Source: Singulisphaera sp. GP187 (lineage in GTDB: Bacteria; Planctomycetota; Phycisphaerae; Phycisphaerales; SM1A02). From it: a stretch of 64,000 nucleotides of DNA. The position numbers and the translations under genes were made by a program. The stretch spans positions 83,624-147,623 of the forward strand of contig CAMBOV010000004.1 in the NCBI GenBank assembly GCA_945869475.1, read 5' to 3'. The notes beneath the pieces are model-generated. The model did not search any database, was not told the origin of the DNA, and saw nothing but the letters and a program-made list of their open reading frames with translations. This document shows positions 45,384 to 55,604 of the stretch, piece by piece; position 1 is the stretch's first letter; the number at the start of each line of letters is the position of its first letter.

Positions 45384-46717
45384 TGCAGACTCTCGCGCGT
45401 GCAACAATCGTCGTCCTGTTGGGTGGACTCGCCACTGGAGCGCATGGACAGTTTGGTGGAGGGTTCGCACCGGCGAAGCCTGCGTCATCTCCGGCTTCCA
45501 CACCTCCGACGGTGACGCCACCCGGCGCACCGACTCCTCCGCCGCAACAGGCTCCAGTCGTCGTCGATGACGAAGAAGATCCCGACGCGCCGGCTCCACG
45601 CCCGAAGGCTCCGCCTGCCACTGCACCCCCGACGCCAGAATTGCCGCCGCAGCGCATCACCTGCGCCCAACCTGAAGCTTCGTGGATGGCGAAGCTCGAG
45701 AGTGCAGATCGTGACGCGATCGAGGCGGGCCTTGGATATTCCCTTGCGCGGATCAGCTCGGATCTGAAGTGGGTTGGCGCAACGGCAAAGGATGGCGCGC
45801 CACAACTCGCTGGAAAAATTATCGTGATTCAGTTCTTTGATGTCGCCTCTGGCGGCACGGGCGTGCTCGACAAAACCATCGCGTCGCTTGGAGCACTCGC
45901 CGCCGACGGAAGCGTCATTGTTGTCGGAGTGCAAGTGCCATCAAAAGTCGATGCAGCGACCAAGCGTCTGGAAAAGTCGAAGTGCAAGGCGAACATCTGC
46001 GTCGATGAGCGCGGCGAGTTCTGCGACGCGATGGGTGCATTCAAGAAGCCCGTGAATGTGATCGTCGATCGCAATGGGGCAGTTCGATTTGTCGGGTTGA
46101 CTGAGAAGGGCACAGCACTTGCCGCGAAGGTGCTGCTCGCTGAACCAGTCAGTGAAGTGAAAGCAGTCGCCAAGCCCGTCGCGGTCGTCGTCGACACCGC
46201 CGCGGTGCAGTTTCCAACATTCACCGAGCCACTCCAGTACAGCGCTGATCTGCGCGGACAGAAGAGCCCAGAACTTTCGGTCGAGCGGTGGATCACACAG
46301 CAACCGAAGATGTTTGGAAAAGTCGTCGTAGTTGACTTCTTTGCGACGTGGTGCGGTCCATGTATGGCTGCCCGAAAACACATGAATGAACTCGCACGCG
46401 CGTATTCAAAGGACGTGGTCGTCGTAGGACTCTCGACCGAAACCAACAACAAGTTCACCGATGGTCTGAAGAAACTTCATCTCAAAGAGAATGATTTCGA
46501 TTACTCCATCGCGCTCGACCCGGCCGCGCGCATGCAGAGTGCATTTGGCGTGCGGGGCATCCCAAGCATTGCGATCATTTCAAGTGACCAGATTGTGCGC
46601 TGGCAGGGATCGCCTCAGGGACTCACCCCCGCCGTGCTCGACTCGATCATCGCGGCCAATGCGAAACTCGCTGGCGTAGGAAAGCCCGACAAAAATGCGC
46701 GAGGCTGGGCAAAGTGA
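45383..46717 (+). CDS. Exported TlpA-like protein with two thioredoxin-fold domains
   Basis: A 444-residue exported protein with signal peptide (TIVVLLGGLATGAHGQ) and a Pro-rich linker. An N-terminal thioredoxin-like domain (about 125-255) has no Cys pair in the active-site position (QFFDVASGGTGVLD). A second domain (about 300-430) has the WCGPC pair in VVVDFFATWCGPCMAARKH and a cis-Pro region GVRGIPSIAII. It is probably a periplasmic disulfide reductase for cytochrome c or other proteins; the first domain may have a structural role. Overlaps panC by one base. Confidence 0.82.
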   Translation: MQTLARATIVVLLGGLATGAHGQFGGGFAPAKPASSPASTPPTVTPPGAPTPPPQQAPVVVDDEEDPDAPAPRPKAPPATAPPTPELPPQRITCAQPEASWMAKLESADRDAIEAGLGYSLARISSDLKWVGATAKDGAPQLAGKIIVIQFFDVASGGTGVLDKTIASLGALAADGSVIVVGVQVPSKVDAATKRLEKSKCKANICVDERGEFCDAMGAFKKPVNVIVDRNGAVRFVGLTEKGTALAAKVLLAEPVSEVKAVAKPVAVVVDTAAVQFPTFTEPLQYSADLRGQKSPELSVERWITQQPKMFGKVVVVDFFATWCGPCMAARKHMNELARAYSKDVVVVGLSTETNNKFTDGLKKLHLKENDFDYSIALDPAARMQSAFGVRGIPSIAIISSDQIVRWQGSPQGLTPAVLDSIIAANAKLAGVGKPDKNARGWAK

Positions 46718-46718
46718 A

Positions 46719-46737
46719 TTGCGCGCGTGACGCGCAA
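46719..46737. terminator. Hairpin between convergent genes
   Basis: TTGCGCG and CGCGCAA form a 7-bp stem across a five-base loop between the convergent TlpA-like and polyprenyl synthase genes. There is no clear T-run on either strand, so its use as a terminator is uncertain. Confidence 0.4.
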
Positions 46738-46739
46738 CT

Positions 46740-47732
46740 CTAGAACGTGCGCTCAATCGCAGCGTCCGCAATCTCGACGAGCATCTGACGAGCACGGCTC
46801 TCTGAAAGCACGGCGAGTCGGCCCTTGGCATGTTCAACGAGTTGGCGCGCGCGCTCGCGCGCGGCGGTGAGCGCTCCGGTTGATTCAACGAGCCGAATGA
46901 GCCTCTCGGCGTCGCATGCTTCGATCACGGCGATCGTCTCTGCCCGTTCGAGCAGCGAGCAGCGCGCGAGATGCACAACGATTGGAAGGGTGAACTTGCC
47001 CTTGCGCAGATCGATCCCGAGCGTCTTGCCGACGATTTGTTCTTCGCCGACCAAGTCGAGCACGTCGTCCTGTATCTGAAAGGCGATGCCGAGTTCTTCT
47101 CCATAGAGCCGTAGCGATTCTGCGACGGTGGCCGAAGCACCCGCGAGTTTCGCGGCGAGTCCGCAGCACGCGCCAGCGAGAACGCCAGTCTTGCGCCGCA
47201 CGATATCAAAGTAGGTCGCCTCGTCGAGCGTGAGATTTCCGCGGTGCGAAAGTTGAAGAATCTCACCCGCACAGAGTTGCGTTGTCATCTCGCCGAGAGC
47301 TGAGTTGAGCCACGGCTCACCCACACTCGAGCAGAGATGAAACGAACTCGAAATCAGAAAATCGCCGAGCATTACAGCCGTTTCATTGCCGCGCAGAATG
47401 TTGATCGTCGCCCCGCCCCGCCGCAGATCGGCTTCATCGAGTACGTCGTCGTGCACGAGGGTTGACATGTGAATCATCTCAACAACTGCCGCGAGTGAAT
47501 TCAATTGTTGGTCGATCGACGTGCTTGACACCATCCCCTCGCGAACCGCCATGCCGGTCGTCAGCACAAGCGTTGGACGAAGCATCTTGCCTCGGTAGCG
47601 TTCGACATGACATGCGAGCGCGTTCACTGGCGCGAGATCATTCACCAATGCGCGCTCGAAGCACACAGCCACCTCACCGAGCCTCGTCGCAAGGTTGACG
47701 TTCATCTGATCAGTGTGTGGCATCGAACTCAT
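46740..47732 (-). CDS. Long-chain polyprenyl diphosphate synthase
   Basis: A 330-residue trans-prenyltransferase that extends farnesyl or geranylgeranyl diphosphate by adding isopentenyl units, for quinone tails. The first Asp-rich motif is VHDDVLDEADLRRG and the second FQIQDDVLDLVG. Positions before the first motif (MSTLVHDDVLD) with small residues favour a long product. Product length (C35-C45) is not decided. It uses C5 units from the MEP pathway (dxr in this window). Confidence 0.9.
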   Translation of the reverse strand: MSSMPHTDQMNVNLATRLGEVAVCFERALVNDLAPVNALACHVERYRGKMLRPTLVLTTGMAVREGMVSSTSIDQQLNSLAAVVEMIHMSTLVHDDVLDEADLRRGGATINILRGNETAVMLGDFLISSSFHLCSSVGEPWLNSALGEMTTQLCAGEILQLSHRGNLTLDEATYFDIVRRKTGVLAGACCGLAAKLAGASATVAESLRLYGEELGIAFQIQDDVLDLVGEEQIVGKTLGIDLRKGKFTLPIVVHLARCSLLERAETIAVIEACDAERLIRLVESTGALTAARERARQLVEHAKGRLAVLSESRARQMLVEIADAAIERTF

Positions 47733-47767
47733 ACTCGCTCACGACGAGAGTAGCGGCATGCGTGCGA

Positions 47768-48592
47768 TCAATTCTCAGCGACGATGTAGACGATCCATCC
47801 CGTGCATGCTTCGCCTAGGCGCGAAGGCTTGAAGACGCCGTTTCCTTCTCCGGTCTTGCGTTCCGTGCCTTCCCAATACACGACAGGACGCTTGAATCCA
47901 GCCTCGATGAGCAACTCCTTGATCTCAGGCAGTGTCCAGAGCCGCCAGACGTAGGTGAAGGCTCGGCGCATTTCGCTTCCGTCTGGAAAGCGAAAGTGAA
48001 TGTGATTTGTCACATCGTGCGTGATTGGACTGACCTTCGCTTGATGCCAAACGTAGGTGAATCCATCGAGCGAACGATCCTCTTCACCCACGGACCAAGA
48101 GCCAGAGCCACCATAGGCGTCGACAACCATGATCCCACCCGCACGCACACTCTTGCGAGCGTTGATGAAATACTCGCGCAACTGCGCGCGAGTTCGAAAG
48201 AGAAAGAAACTGAAATTGAGCGCGACGACAACATCGCTCGGTGCACTCTTGACCCGGTTCACGTCGCCCTTCTTCAATGAGATGCGCTTTCGTGATGCGG
48301 CCGGCAGATGCGAGATTTTCTCCCGACCCCGCCGAAGTACGTGATCGTCCAAGTCAACGCCGACTGCTTGATTCGTCGCTCGCCACGCGACCCACTCGCG
48401 CGCCATCAACCCCGTGCCGCAAAAATCCTCGCGCAATGTGTGCGGGGTCTTGTGGTGCAATTGTCGGTAGACGCGGTCAATGAATGCACAGTCCGACTCC
48501 GTGCCTTGCACGGCCAGTTCGTACAGTTCATGTCGATCTGAATTCGCTGCGGTTCGCCACGTCCGCTTCTTGCTTTTCTTTCGCGTCGCCAT
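47768..48592 (-). CDS. Class I SAM-dependent methyltransferase
   Basis: A 274-residue Rossmann methyltransferase. The SAM site is LREDFCGTGLMAREW with the acidic GVDLDDHVL, DVVVALNFSFFLF is the post-II region, and the C-terminus is RRAFTYVWRLWTLPEIKELL with an insertion after strand 5. A Lys/Arg-rich N-terminus (MATRKKSKKRTW) may contact nucleic acid. Substrate unknown. Confidence 0.75.
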   Translation of the reverse strand: MATRKKSKKRTWRTAANSDRHELYELAVQGTESDCAFIDRVYRQLHHKTPHTLREDFCGTGLMAREWVAWRATNQAVGVDLDDHVLRRGREKISHLPAASRKRISLKKGDVNRVKSAPSDVVVALNFSFFLFRTRAQLREYFINARKSVRAGGIMVVDAYGGSGSWSVGEEDRSLDGFTYVWHQAKVSPITHDVTNHIHFRFPDGSEMRRAFTYVWRLWTLPEIKELLIEAGFKRPVVYWEGTERKTGEGNGVFKPSRLGEACTGWIVYIVAEN

Positions 48593-48605
48593 GGGGGCGC
48601 GAAGT

Positions 48606-49406
48606 CTATTGTGTTGCGGCGCGTGCGGGAGCGGCGTTCTTCACCCACAGAAAAACTTCTGAACATTCGGCGGCATCGGTCGCGATGCGCACGAGTAGGG
48701 TCGTCCACCTTCCGTTCTCATCGAAGGTGAATGCTGTCGGAGGCGGCGTCATCGCAGCGAGTGCGTCGATCGCCGTCCAATTGATCGACGCCGACTGTTC
48801 GAGCGCCCGCTCACTCGACCGCGCGACCACCACAGCGGGCTCAGACTGCGTGATTGCGAAGGCGACCTTCCCCGTGGCCTCAATCAGAAACGTCCCATCG
48901 GGGTTGAGGTCTCGCGAAATGCCGCTCGGAGTGGTGCGCAGCGATGAACTCACCTCGTATTGGATGCGCACGCGACCGATCGGCTGACCGCTCTCGCCGA
49001 CAAATCGAATGAATTGTTGCTTGCGCCCCTGCCCCCAAAGTTCGAGTCGAATGCGAACGACGACTTCTTCGCCTGGGGCGATGGTGATGTTTGGCTTGAG
49101 ATCTGGAATCGTGCAACCACACGTCGCAACGAAGCCGCGAATACGAACGGGTTCTGCCGTGCCATTGCGAAGTCGCACGAGCAGCGGCGTCGGCGGTTCG
49201 CACTGCGAGACAAGACCGCAGTCGAGCTCAGGCGGAAGCACTTCAAACGACGCTGAACTCTCCCTCACTGCAACCGCAGACACGACGGGTTCAGTTGTCG
49301 GCACTTCGGTCGTACCGGCCGTTGAAATCGGCGCGCTCACGCACGCCGCGAGAGAGCACACAAGCGAGCAACCCGCAAGAAAACGATGCACGTTCGAAAC
49401 GATCAT
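48606..49406 (-). CDS. DUF1573-containing lipoprotein
   Basis: A 266-residue predicted lipoprotein: SLVCSLAAC is the lipobox near residue 22. DUF1573 follows at about 70-140, with LRNGTAEPVRIRGFVATCGC, TIPDLKPNITIAPGEE and VRIRLELWGQGRKQQFIRF; this Ig-like domain is common in planctomycete and Bacteroidota surface proteins. The remaining ~110 residues are beta-rich and unrecognised. It is 13 bp before the methyltransferase gene and nine bases after ahcY in the same direction. Confidence 0.85.
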   Translation of the reverse strand: MIVSNVHRFLAGCSLVCSLAACVSAPISTAGTTEVPTTEPVVSAVAVRESSASFEVLPPELDCGLVSQCEPPTPLLVRLRNGTAEPVRIRGFVATCGCTIPDLKPNITIAPGEEVVVRIRLELWGQGRKQQFIRFVGESGQPIGRVRIQYEVSSSLRTTPSGISRDLNPDGTFLIEATGKVAFAITQSEPAVVVARSSERALEQSASINWTAIDALAAMTPPPTAFTFDENGRWTTLLVRIATDAAECSEVFLWVKNAAPARAATQ

Positions 49407-49415
49407 CGGCGCATC

Positions 49416-50942
<1,527 letters not shown>

Positions 50943-50972
50943 GGGTGGTTCTCCGAGGGGGTGCGATCAAGT

Positions 50973-50988
50973 ATCCGTTTATCCGGAT
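50973..50988. promoter_or_regulatory. Candidate operator at the ahcY transcription start
   Basis: ATCCG-TTTATC-CGGAT is an inverted repeat with 5-bp arms and six bases between. On the minus strand it begins about seven bases after the ahcY -10 hexamer, so it covers the likely transcription start. A repressor bound here would block ahcY. A SahR-like ArsR/methyltransferase gene lies at 53477-54430. Confidence 0.55.
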
Positions 50989-50994
50989 GAACGA

Positions 50995-51022
50995 ATCATA
51001 GCAAGCCGAATCCAAATGTCTA
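50995..51022 (-). promoter_or_regulatory. Promoter of ahcY
   Basis: Read on the minus strand, TAGACA (51022-51017) and TATGAT (51000-50995) are separated by 16 bases; each matches five of six sigma-70 positions. Transcription would start near 50988, giving a ~45-base leader. Confidence 0.7.
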
Positions 51023-51056
51023 CTCGGTGCCGGGTGATTGTTAGGATCGAATCATT

Positions 51057-51794
51057 ATGAGCAACTCCACCCCACGCGTCGTCATCGCCTCACTCGCCCT
51101 CGCAACCATCGCCGCGACGCTGTTCGTTGGCGCTTCGGGTAGTGCACCGACCGCCAAGGGTGCCCCCTATCCGCTGACAACCTGCCCAGTCTCAGGGGAA
51201 GCACTCGACAAGAATTCGGTCGCGCTCGTGATCGAGGATTCCACCAATCCACTTAACGACGGACGCGAGATTCGCTTCTGCTGTCCAAACTGCATCGCAA
51301 AATTCAACGCTGAACCGCAAAAGTTTCTCCCAGCGATCGACGCCGCGATCATCGAGCAGCAGCGGCCGTTCTATCCACTCACGAAGTGCGTCGTGATGAC
51401 CGACGATGATCTGCCGCTGCCGGGCTCGCCAGACTCTGACAAGCTCCGGGAGATTGTGGTTCTCAATGACCTCGTTCGACTCTGCTGCCCAGGCTGCATC
51501 AAGAAGGTCAAGAAAGATCCTGCAAAGTTCGTGGCAACCGTTGAAGCGGCTGTCATGGCTGCACAAAAGAAAACTTACGCGCTCACGACCTGCCCAGTTT
51601 CAGGTGAAGCCCTCGATGCTGATTCGGCTGAGATCGTGCTCGGCGAGCGGCTCGTGCGATTGTGCTGTGGTGGATGCGCCAAGAAGGCACTTCAAGATCC
51701 CGCCGCGATCTACGCGAAACTCGATGCGGGAACAACCAAAACTGCGCCGACTGCGCCGACAAAGCCAGCTGCTCCAGCAACCACGACGAAATGA
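51057..51794 (+). CDS. Exported protein with three tandem Cys4 metal-binding-like modules
   Basis: A 245-residue exported protein: an N-terminal hydrophobic segment (VVIASLALATIAATLFVG), then three repeats each of the form Y-x-LT-x-C-(spacer)-R(L/F)CC-x-x-C-x-K-K. Cysteines are 43/75,76,79; 111/143,144,147; and 179/203,204,207. This is like TRASH or YHS-type metal-binding modules, with copies 1 and 3 (TTCPVSGEALD) most alike, and a Thr/Pro/Ala tail. It could bind copper, iron or another metal in the periplasm. Divergent from ahcY by 114 bp. Confidence 0.7.
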   Translation: MSNSTPRVVIASLALATIAATLFVGASGSAPTAKGAPYPLTTCPVSGEALDKNSVALVIEDSTNPLNDGREIRFCCPNCIAKFNAEPQKFLPAIDAAIIEQQRPFYPLTKCVVMTDDDLPLPGSPDSDKLREIVVLNDLVRLCCPGCIKKVKKDPAKFVATVEAAVMAAQKKTYALTTCPVSGEALDADSAEIVLGERLVRLCCGGCAKKALQDPAAIYAKLDAGTTKTAPTAPTKPAAPATTTK

Positions 51795-51807
51795 TTTGCG
51801 TTCGGCA

Positions 51808-53511
51808 ATGCACATGATTCCAAGCAAATTGAGCGCCCCAACACTGGGGCGCTTTTTTCTTTTCCTGCTTGCGCTTTCCGCCTTTGATGGATGCGCCACG
51901 CGGCCGAAAGCCCCCGAGAGCGTTGTCACGACAGTCGCAACGACAACAACCGTCACCACCACTGAATCAACAGCAACGGATGTCTTTGAACTCGATGAAG
52001 CCACCATCGCCGATTTGCAACTGCGTATGACCAATGGCAAAGACACAGCGCGCTCACTGACCCAAAAATATCTCAAACGAATTGAAGAGATCGACCGCAA
52101 CGGTCCAACGCTCAAGAGTGTGATCGAACTGAATCCTGATGCGCTTTCGATTGCGGATGCGCTCGACAAAGATCGCAAGATTCGTGGATCACGCGGAGCT
52201 CTCCATGGAATTCCCGTGCTCATCAAGGGTAATATTGCGACCGCAGATCGAATGACGACTACGGCTGGATCATTTGCACTTGAAGGGTGCATCTCTCCTC
52301 AAGATGCTTTCATCGTCAAACAACTTCGCGCGGCGGGAGCTGTGATCATTGGAAAAACCAATCTGAGCGAATGGGCAAATATGCGGTCGACACATTCGTC
52401 CAGCGGTTGGAGCGCGATCGGTGGACAGACGAAGAATCCATACGCACTTGATCGCAATCCATCAGGATCAAGTTCAGGATCTGGATCTGCTATTGCGGCA
52501 AACCTCGCAGCGGTCGCAGTTGGAACCGAGACCGACGGTTCAATCGTCTCGCCGGCGAACAACAATGGATTGGTCGGCATCAAGCCAACACTTGGACTTG
52601 TCAGTCGAACGGGAATCATTCCAATTGCGCATAGCCAAGACACCGCAGGACCAATGGCGCGGACTGTCACCGACGCAGCGATTTTGCTCGGCGTACTTGC
52701 GGGAAATGATGACGCAGATCCGATCACCGCCGAATCGACTTCTATGGGCAAGCGTGAATACACGGCATCGCTCGATCGCAATGGACTGCGCGGCGCACGC
52801 CTTGGCGTTGTGCGTGACAAGTTCATGGGATATAGCGCAGACGTCGATCTGGTGATGGAAGCTGCGATTGCGGATCTCATGCGCCTCGGCGCAATCATCG
52901 TCGATCCTGCAAACATTCCAACGCTTGGCAAGTTTGACGAAAGCGAGATGACGGTGTTGCTCTATGAATTGAAGAGCGACCTGCCGAAGTATTTTCAGTG
53001 GCTTGGTGATAAGTCTCCCATGCATTCGCTCGCCGATGTGATTGCGTTCAACAAACGAAACGCTTCGCGCGAGATGCCGTTTTTTAAGCAGGAACTTTTC
53101 GAGATGGCTGAAGCGAAAGGGCCACTGACCGATCAACAATATCTTGATGCTCTCGCGATGAATCGTCGACTCGCAGGTCCCGAGGGAATCGATGCCGTCA
53201 TGGATCAATATCAACTCGATGCTCTCGTTGCACCAACGAATTGCGAAGCGTGGTTGACCGACCATGTCAACGGTGATGCTGTCAGCGGTGGAAGTTCATC
53301 GCCTGCCGCAGTTGCGGGTTATCCCGCCATCACCGTCCCCGCCGGGCAAGTGAACGGATTGCCTGTGGGCATCTCATTCTTTGGGCGTGCGTGGAGCGAA
53401 CCACGACTCATCAAGTACGCGTTTGCGTTCGAGCAAGGCACGAAACACCGTAAATCGCCGATGTTTTACGAATCAATTACGCCTTCGCCCGGCGCGTCAA
53501 CAGCGCGCTGA
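51808..53511 (+). CDS. Amidase-signature hydrolase, exported
   Basis: A 567-residue amidase family protein. The triad is Lys in PVLIKGNI, Ser in the SSSGSGSA stretch and Ser in TDGSIVSPANNNGLVGIKPT. The N-terminus has a hydrophobic signal (GRFFLFLLALSAFDGC) that ends in Cys but is a poor lipobox, and a Thr-rich linker. Such amidases hydrolyse carboxylic acid amides; GatA-type function is unlikely because the protein is exported and gatB/gatC are absent. ATG 51808 or 51814 starts it, 14-20 bp after the Cys-module gene. It overlaps the convergent SahR-like gene by 35 bp. Confidence 0.85.
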   Translation: MHMIPSKLSAPTLGRFFLFLLALSAFDGCATRPKAPESVVTTVATTTTVTTTESTATDVFELDEATIADLQLRMTNGKDTARSLTQKYLKRIEEIDRNGPTLKSVIELNPDALSIADALDKDRKIRGSRGALHGIPVLIKGNIATADRMTTTAGSFALEGCISPQDAFIVKQLRAAGAVIIGKTNLSEWANMRSTHSSSGWSAIGGQTKNPYALDRNPSGSSSGSGSAIAANLAAVAVGTETDGSIVSPANNNGLVGIKPTLGLVSRTGIIPIAHSQDTAGPMARTVTDAAILLGVLAGNDDADPITAESTSMGKREYTASLDRNGLRGARLGVVRDKFMGYSADVDLVMEAAIADLMRLGAIIVDPANIPTLGKFDESEMTVLLYELKSDLPKYFQWLGDKSPMHSLADVIAFNKRNASREMPFFKQELFEMAEAKGPLTDQQYLDALAMNRRLAGPEGIDAVMDQYQLDALVAPTNCEAWLTDHVNGDAVSGGSSSPAAVAGYPAITVPAGQVNGLPVGISFFGRAWSEPRLIKYAFAFEQGTKHRKSPMFYESITPSPGASTAR

Positions 53512-54430
53512 AGAGTCCGGGCCCCTGCGCGGTTGTCTCAGGAACGATGCGCTGCCAGCGATCGAGCGAAAGTCCGCTCGCCTTCGCCCATGTGCGCGCG
53601 TCGCGCTGCGAAAATCCAAGATGCCGGTGACCCATCGTTGCTCGATACTCACTGCGAGTGTGTTCGACCATGTCGATCACGAGCAGCCGTCCACCGCTCT
53701 TGAGTGTTCGCGCAATCTCGATGGTCGCTGCCGCCGGGTCATCGAGGTGGTGAAAGAGCAGCATCGCCACCGCGCCATCGAGTTCGCGATCCTTGAGTGG
53801 CAACTTCTTGACATCGCCACGACGAAACTCAACGTGTCGCACCCCTGCGAGTCGCTTGCGCGCCGCCTCGATCATCGCAGACTCTCGGTCGATTGCGATG
53901 ACACGCGCAACATATGGAGCGATGCGCTGCGCAACTTCTCCCGTGCCGCACCCGATATCCGCAATCACACCTGTTGGATCGAGCAGCCCAAGCACGGCAT
54001 CTGATCCCACGGATTCCCCGAAGAGCGCGCGCCGCACCGCATCCCACTCTCCGCCAATTCGACCGAAAAAACCCCTGGTTCCGAGACGCCTCAATGCGAT
54101 GACGGCGCCGAGCCGCGCATCGTCATCCTGTGCCTGCGCACTTCCAATGAGCCGCTGACGGGTGAGTGCCCAGAGCGAACGCACATCGCCGGCGAGGCCT
54201 GCGTGATCGACTCGATAGAGGCTTGTCGTTCCCTCGACACGGCGACTCACGAGCCCCGCGTCGAAGAGCGGCTTGATGTGTCGGCTCGCCGTTGACTGTG
54301 GCATCTGCAGGGCGCGTGCAAGTTCACCGACGGCGAGTTCGTGTGATTCGAGTGCGCGAAGCACGCGAAGCCTCGCAGGATCGCTCAACATTGCCAAGAG
54401 ATCTGTCCATCCTTCAGCGCCACTCGCCAT
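53477..54430 (-). CDS. ArsR-family regulator fused to SAM-dependent methyltransferase (SahR-like)
   Basis: A 317-residue fusion. Residues 1-~90 are an ArsR winged helix (LLAMLSDPARLRVLRALE, LAVGELARALQMPQSTASRHIKPLFDAG). Residues ~145-310 are a class I methyltransferase fold with VIADIGCGTGEVAQRIAPY and AIDRESAMIEAARKRL. This architecture matches SahR, a regulator described in Proteobacteria that senses S-adenosylhomocysteine with the methyltransferase-like domain. ahcY, the gene such a regulator would control, lies 2.5 kb away with a palindrome over its promoter. It is three bases after a TPR lipoprotein gene. Confidence 0.8.
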   Translation of the reverse strand: MASGAEGWTDLLAMLSDPARLRVLRALESHELAVGELARALQMPQSTASRHIKPLFDAGLVSRRVEGTTSLYRVDHAGLAGDVRSLWALTRQRLIGSAQAQDDDARLGAVIALRRLGTRGFFGRIGGEWDAVRRALFGESVGSDAVLGLLDPTGVIADIGCGTGEVAQRIAPYVARVIAIDRESAMIEAARKRLAGVRHVEFRRGDVKKLPLKDRELDGAVAMLLFHHLDDPAAATIEIARTLKSGGRLLVIDMVEHTRSEYRATMGHRHLGFSQRDARTWAKASGLSLDRWQRIVPETTAQGPGLFSALLTRRAKA

Positions 54431-54433
54431 CTC

Positions 54434-55117
54434 TCAGAGCCCCGGTGGAATCGCAGTCGAACCGTCGATCACGACACCCTGACGGCGCAGTTCTTCTTCG
54501 ACGCGTGGATCGGTCGCCGACACTCCGTACGCCTGTCGCAAACGTCGCTGCGCTTCTGTTGGATTACCAAGACGCATTTGCAAGACTGCGAGTTGGTAGT
54601 AGGGCTCGGTCGTCATCGGACGAAGGGTGCCGCTGTTCACTTCGATCGCCCATTGATAGGCGAGCAGCGCGCTGTCATCATCTTTCAATTTCACCGCGTA
54701 CGCACCGAGCACGAGATAGGGCTCAACTCGACCGAGCGATGCACCCGCGCCCCGCAGCAACTGATACATCTGTCCTGTGTCGCCTTGGCGAAACATCACG
54801 TCGGCAAGCGCTGCGATGATCACAAGATTGCCTGGCGAGTGATCATTGGCGGTCTCGAGACAACGACGAGCCGTGACGAGGTCGCCCAAGTTGGCCATCG
54901 CAACGCCATATCCATACTCGCCCTTCCAAAGCCCTGGCGTATTTTGAATGACGGGCGAAAAGGTGTCCGCCGCTTTCTGCCACTCGCCATATTCGAGGTA
55001 GTGGTTCCCCAAGTCGATCGACTGTTCAGTGGACCGAGGTCCCCCACAGGCAGTCAGCAGCAACAGGGTCGAGGCGAACGAACAAGCGATCCATCGCACG
55101 GGAGTGTGGCAGTCCAT
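54434..55117 (-). CDS. TPR-type lipoprotein
   Basis: A 227-residue predicted lipoprotein: STLLLLTAC is the lipobox near residue 24. The remainder is helical with tetratricopeptide-like pairs, for example WKGEYGYGVAMANLGDLVTA then AALADVMFRQGD and YYQLAVLQMRLGNPTEAQRRLRQAY. TPR proteins are protein-interaction scaffolds in envelope assembly or secretion. ATG 55117 is chosen by the signal peptide; the frame opens at 55207. Confidence 0.75.
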   Translation of the reverse strand: MDCHTPVRWIACSFASTLLLLTACGGPRSTEQSIDLGNHYLEYGEWQKAADTFSPVIQNTPGLWKGEYGYGVAMANLGDLVTARRCLETANDHSPGNLVIIAALADVMFRQGDTGQMYQLLRGAGASLGRVEPYLVLGAYAVKLKDDDSALLAYQWAIEVNSGTLRPMTTEPYYQLAVLQMRLGNPTEAQRRLRQAYGVSATDPRVEEELRRQGVVIDGSTAIPPGL

Positions 55118-55142
55118 TGCAAAAGATTGTACGGTGATCGCG

Positions 55143-55592
55143 ATGGAAGGACGAGTTGCGAGCGTGTGGAAACCGATGGCACTGCTCCGCCATGAACCGA
55201 TCGGCACAGCCTCGCACTACGACTGGTTGCTCAGCAGGGTCGCTGACTGCGGCGACCACGACGCACGGGTGGCGCGCACCTATCGCTGCCACACACGGCC
55301 TGACACCACCACCCCGTTTGAGATCTCGCTTGAACGAGTCGATGATCATCGGTGGTTCTACCTGATTCTCGCACACATCCACGAACTCAGTGATCATCGG
55401 GGGTTGGTCACCCCCATTGCGACTGGCCACTGGCGCGATGCCGAGGAGCCGACCACGACGGCGAGCGACGCGCGAGCCCAGGAAACAAGCGAGCTGATCG
55501 AGGTTCGATTCGCGCCCAACGGGGTCGTGCGGGCCTGTCGCATCATCAACGAGTCGCGCTTGATTTCGGTGCTCGAGGCGGCCGACCGCTAA
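55143..55592 (+). CDS. Conserved-looking hypothetical protein
   Basis: A 149-residue protein with no domain I recognise. It has mixed alpha/beta character, with RTYRCHTRPDTTTPFEISL then WFYLILAHIHELSDHRG in the middle and a C-terminal ELIEVRFAPNGVVRACRII strand pattern. It fills the space between the TPR lipoprotein (divergent, 25 bp away) and the DUF456 gene. The start is uncertain; an in-frame ATG at 55176 is also possible. Confidence 0.5.
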   Translation: MEGRVASVWKPMALLRHEPIGTASHYDWLLSRVADCGDHDARVARTYRCHTRPDTTTPFEISLERVDDHRWFYLILAHIHELSDHRGLVTPIATGHWRDAEEPTTTASDARAQETSELIEVRFAPNGVVRACRIINESRLISVLEAADR

Positions 55593-55604
55593 CCTCTCCT
55601 CACC

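Noticed and set aside
50943..51056. Possible SAH riboswitch before ahcY
   Set aside because: The ~45-base leader is too short, and no SAH-riboswitch-like conserved blocks are seen; an operator fits better.
51406..51807. Upstream extension of the amidase frame
   Set aside because: It overlaps the Cys-module gene in another frame and precedes the signal peptide, so it is a shadow frame.
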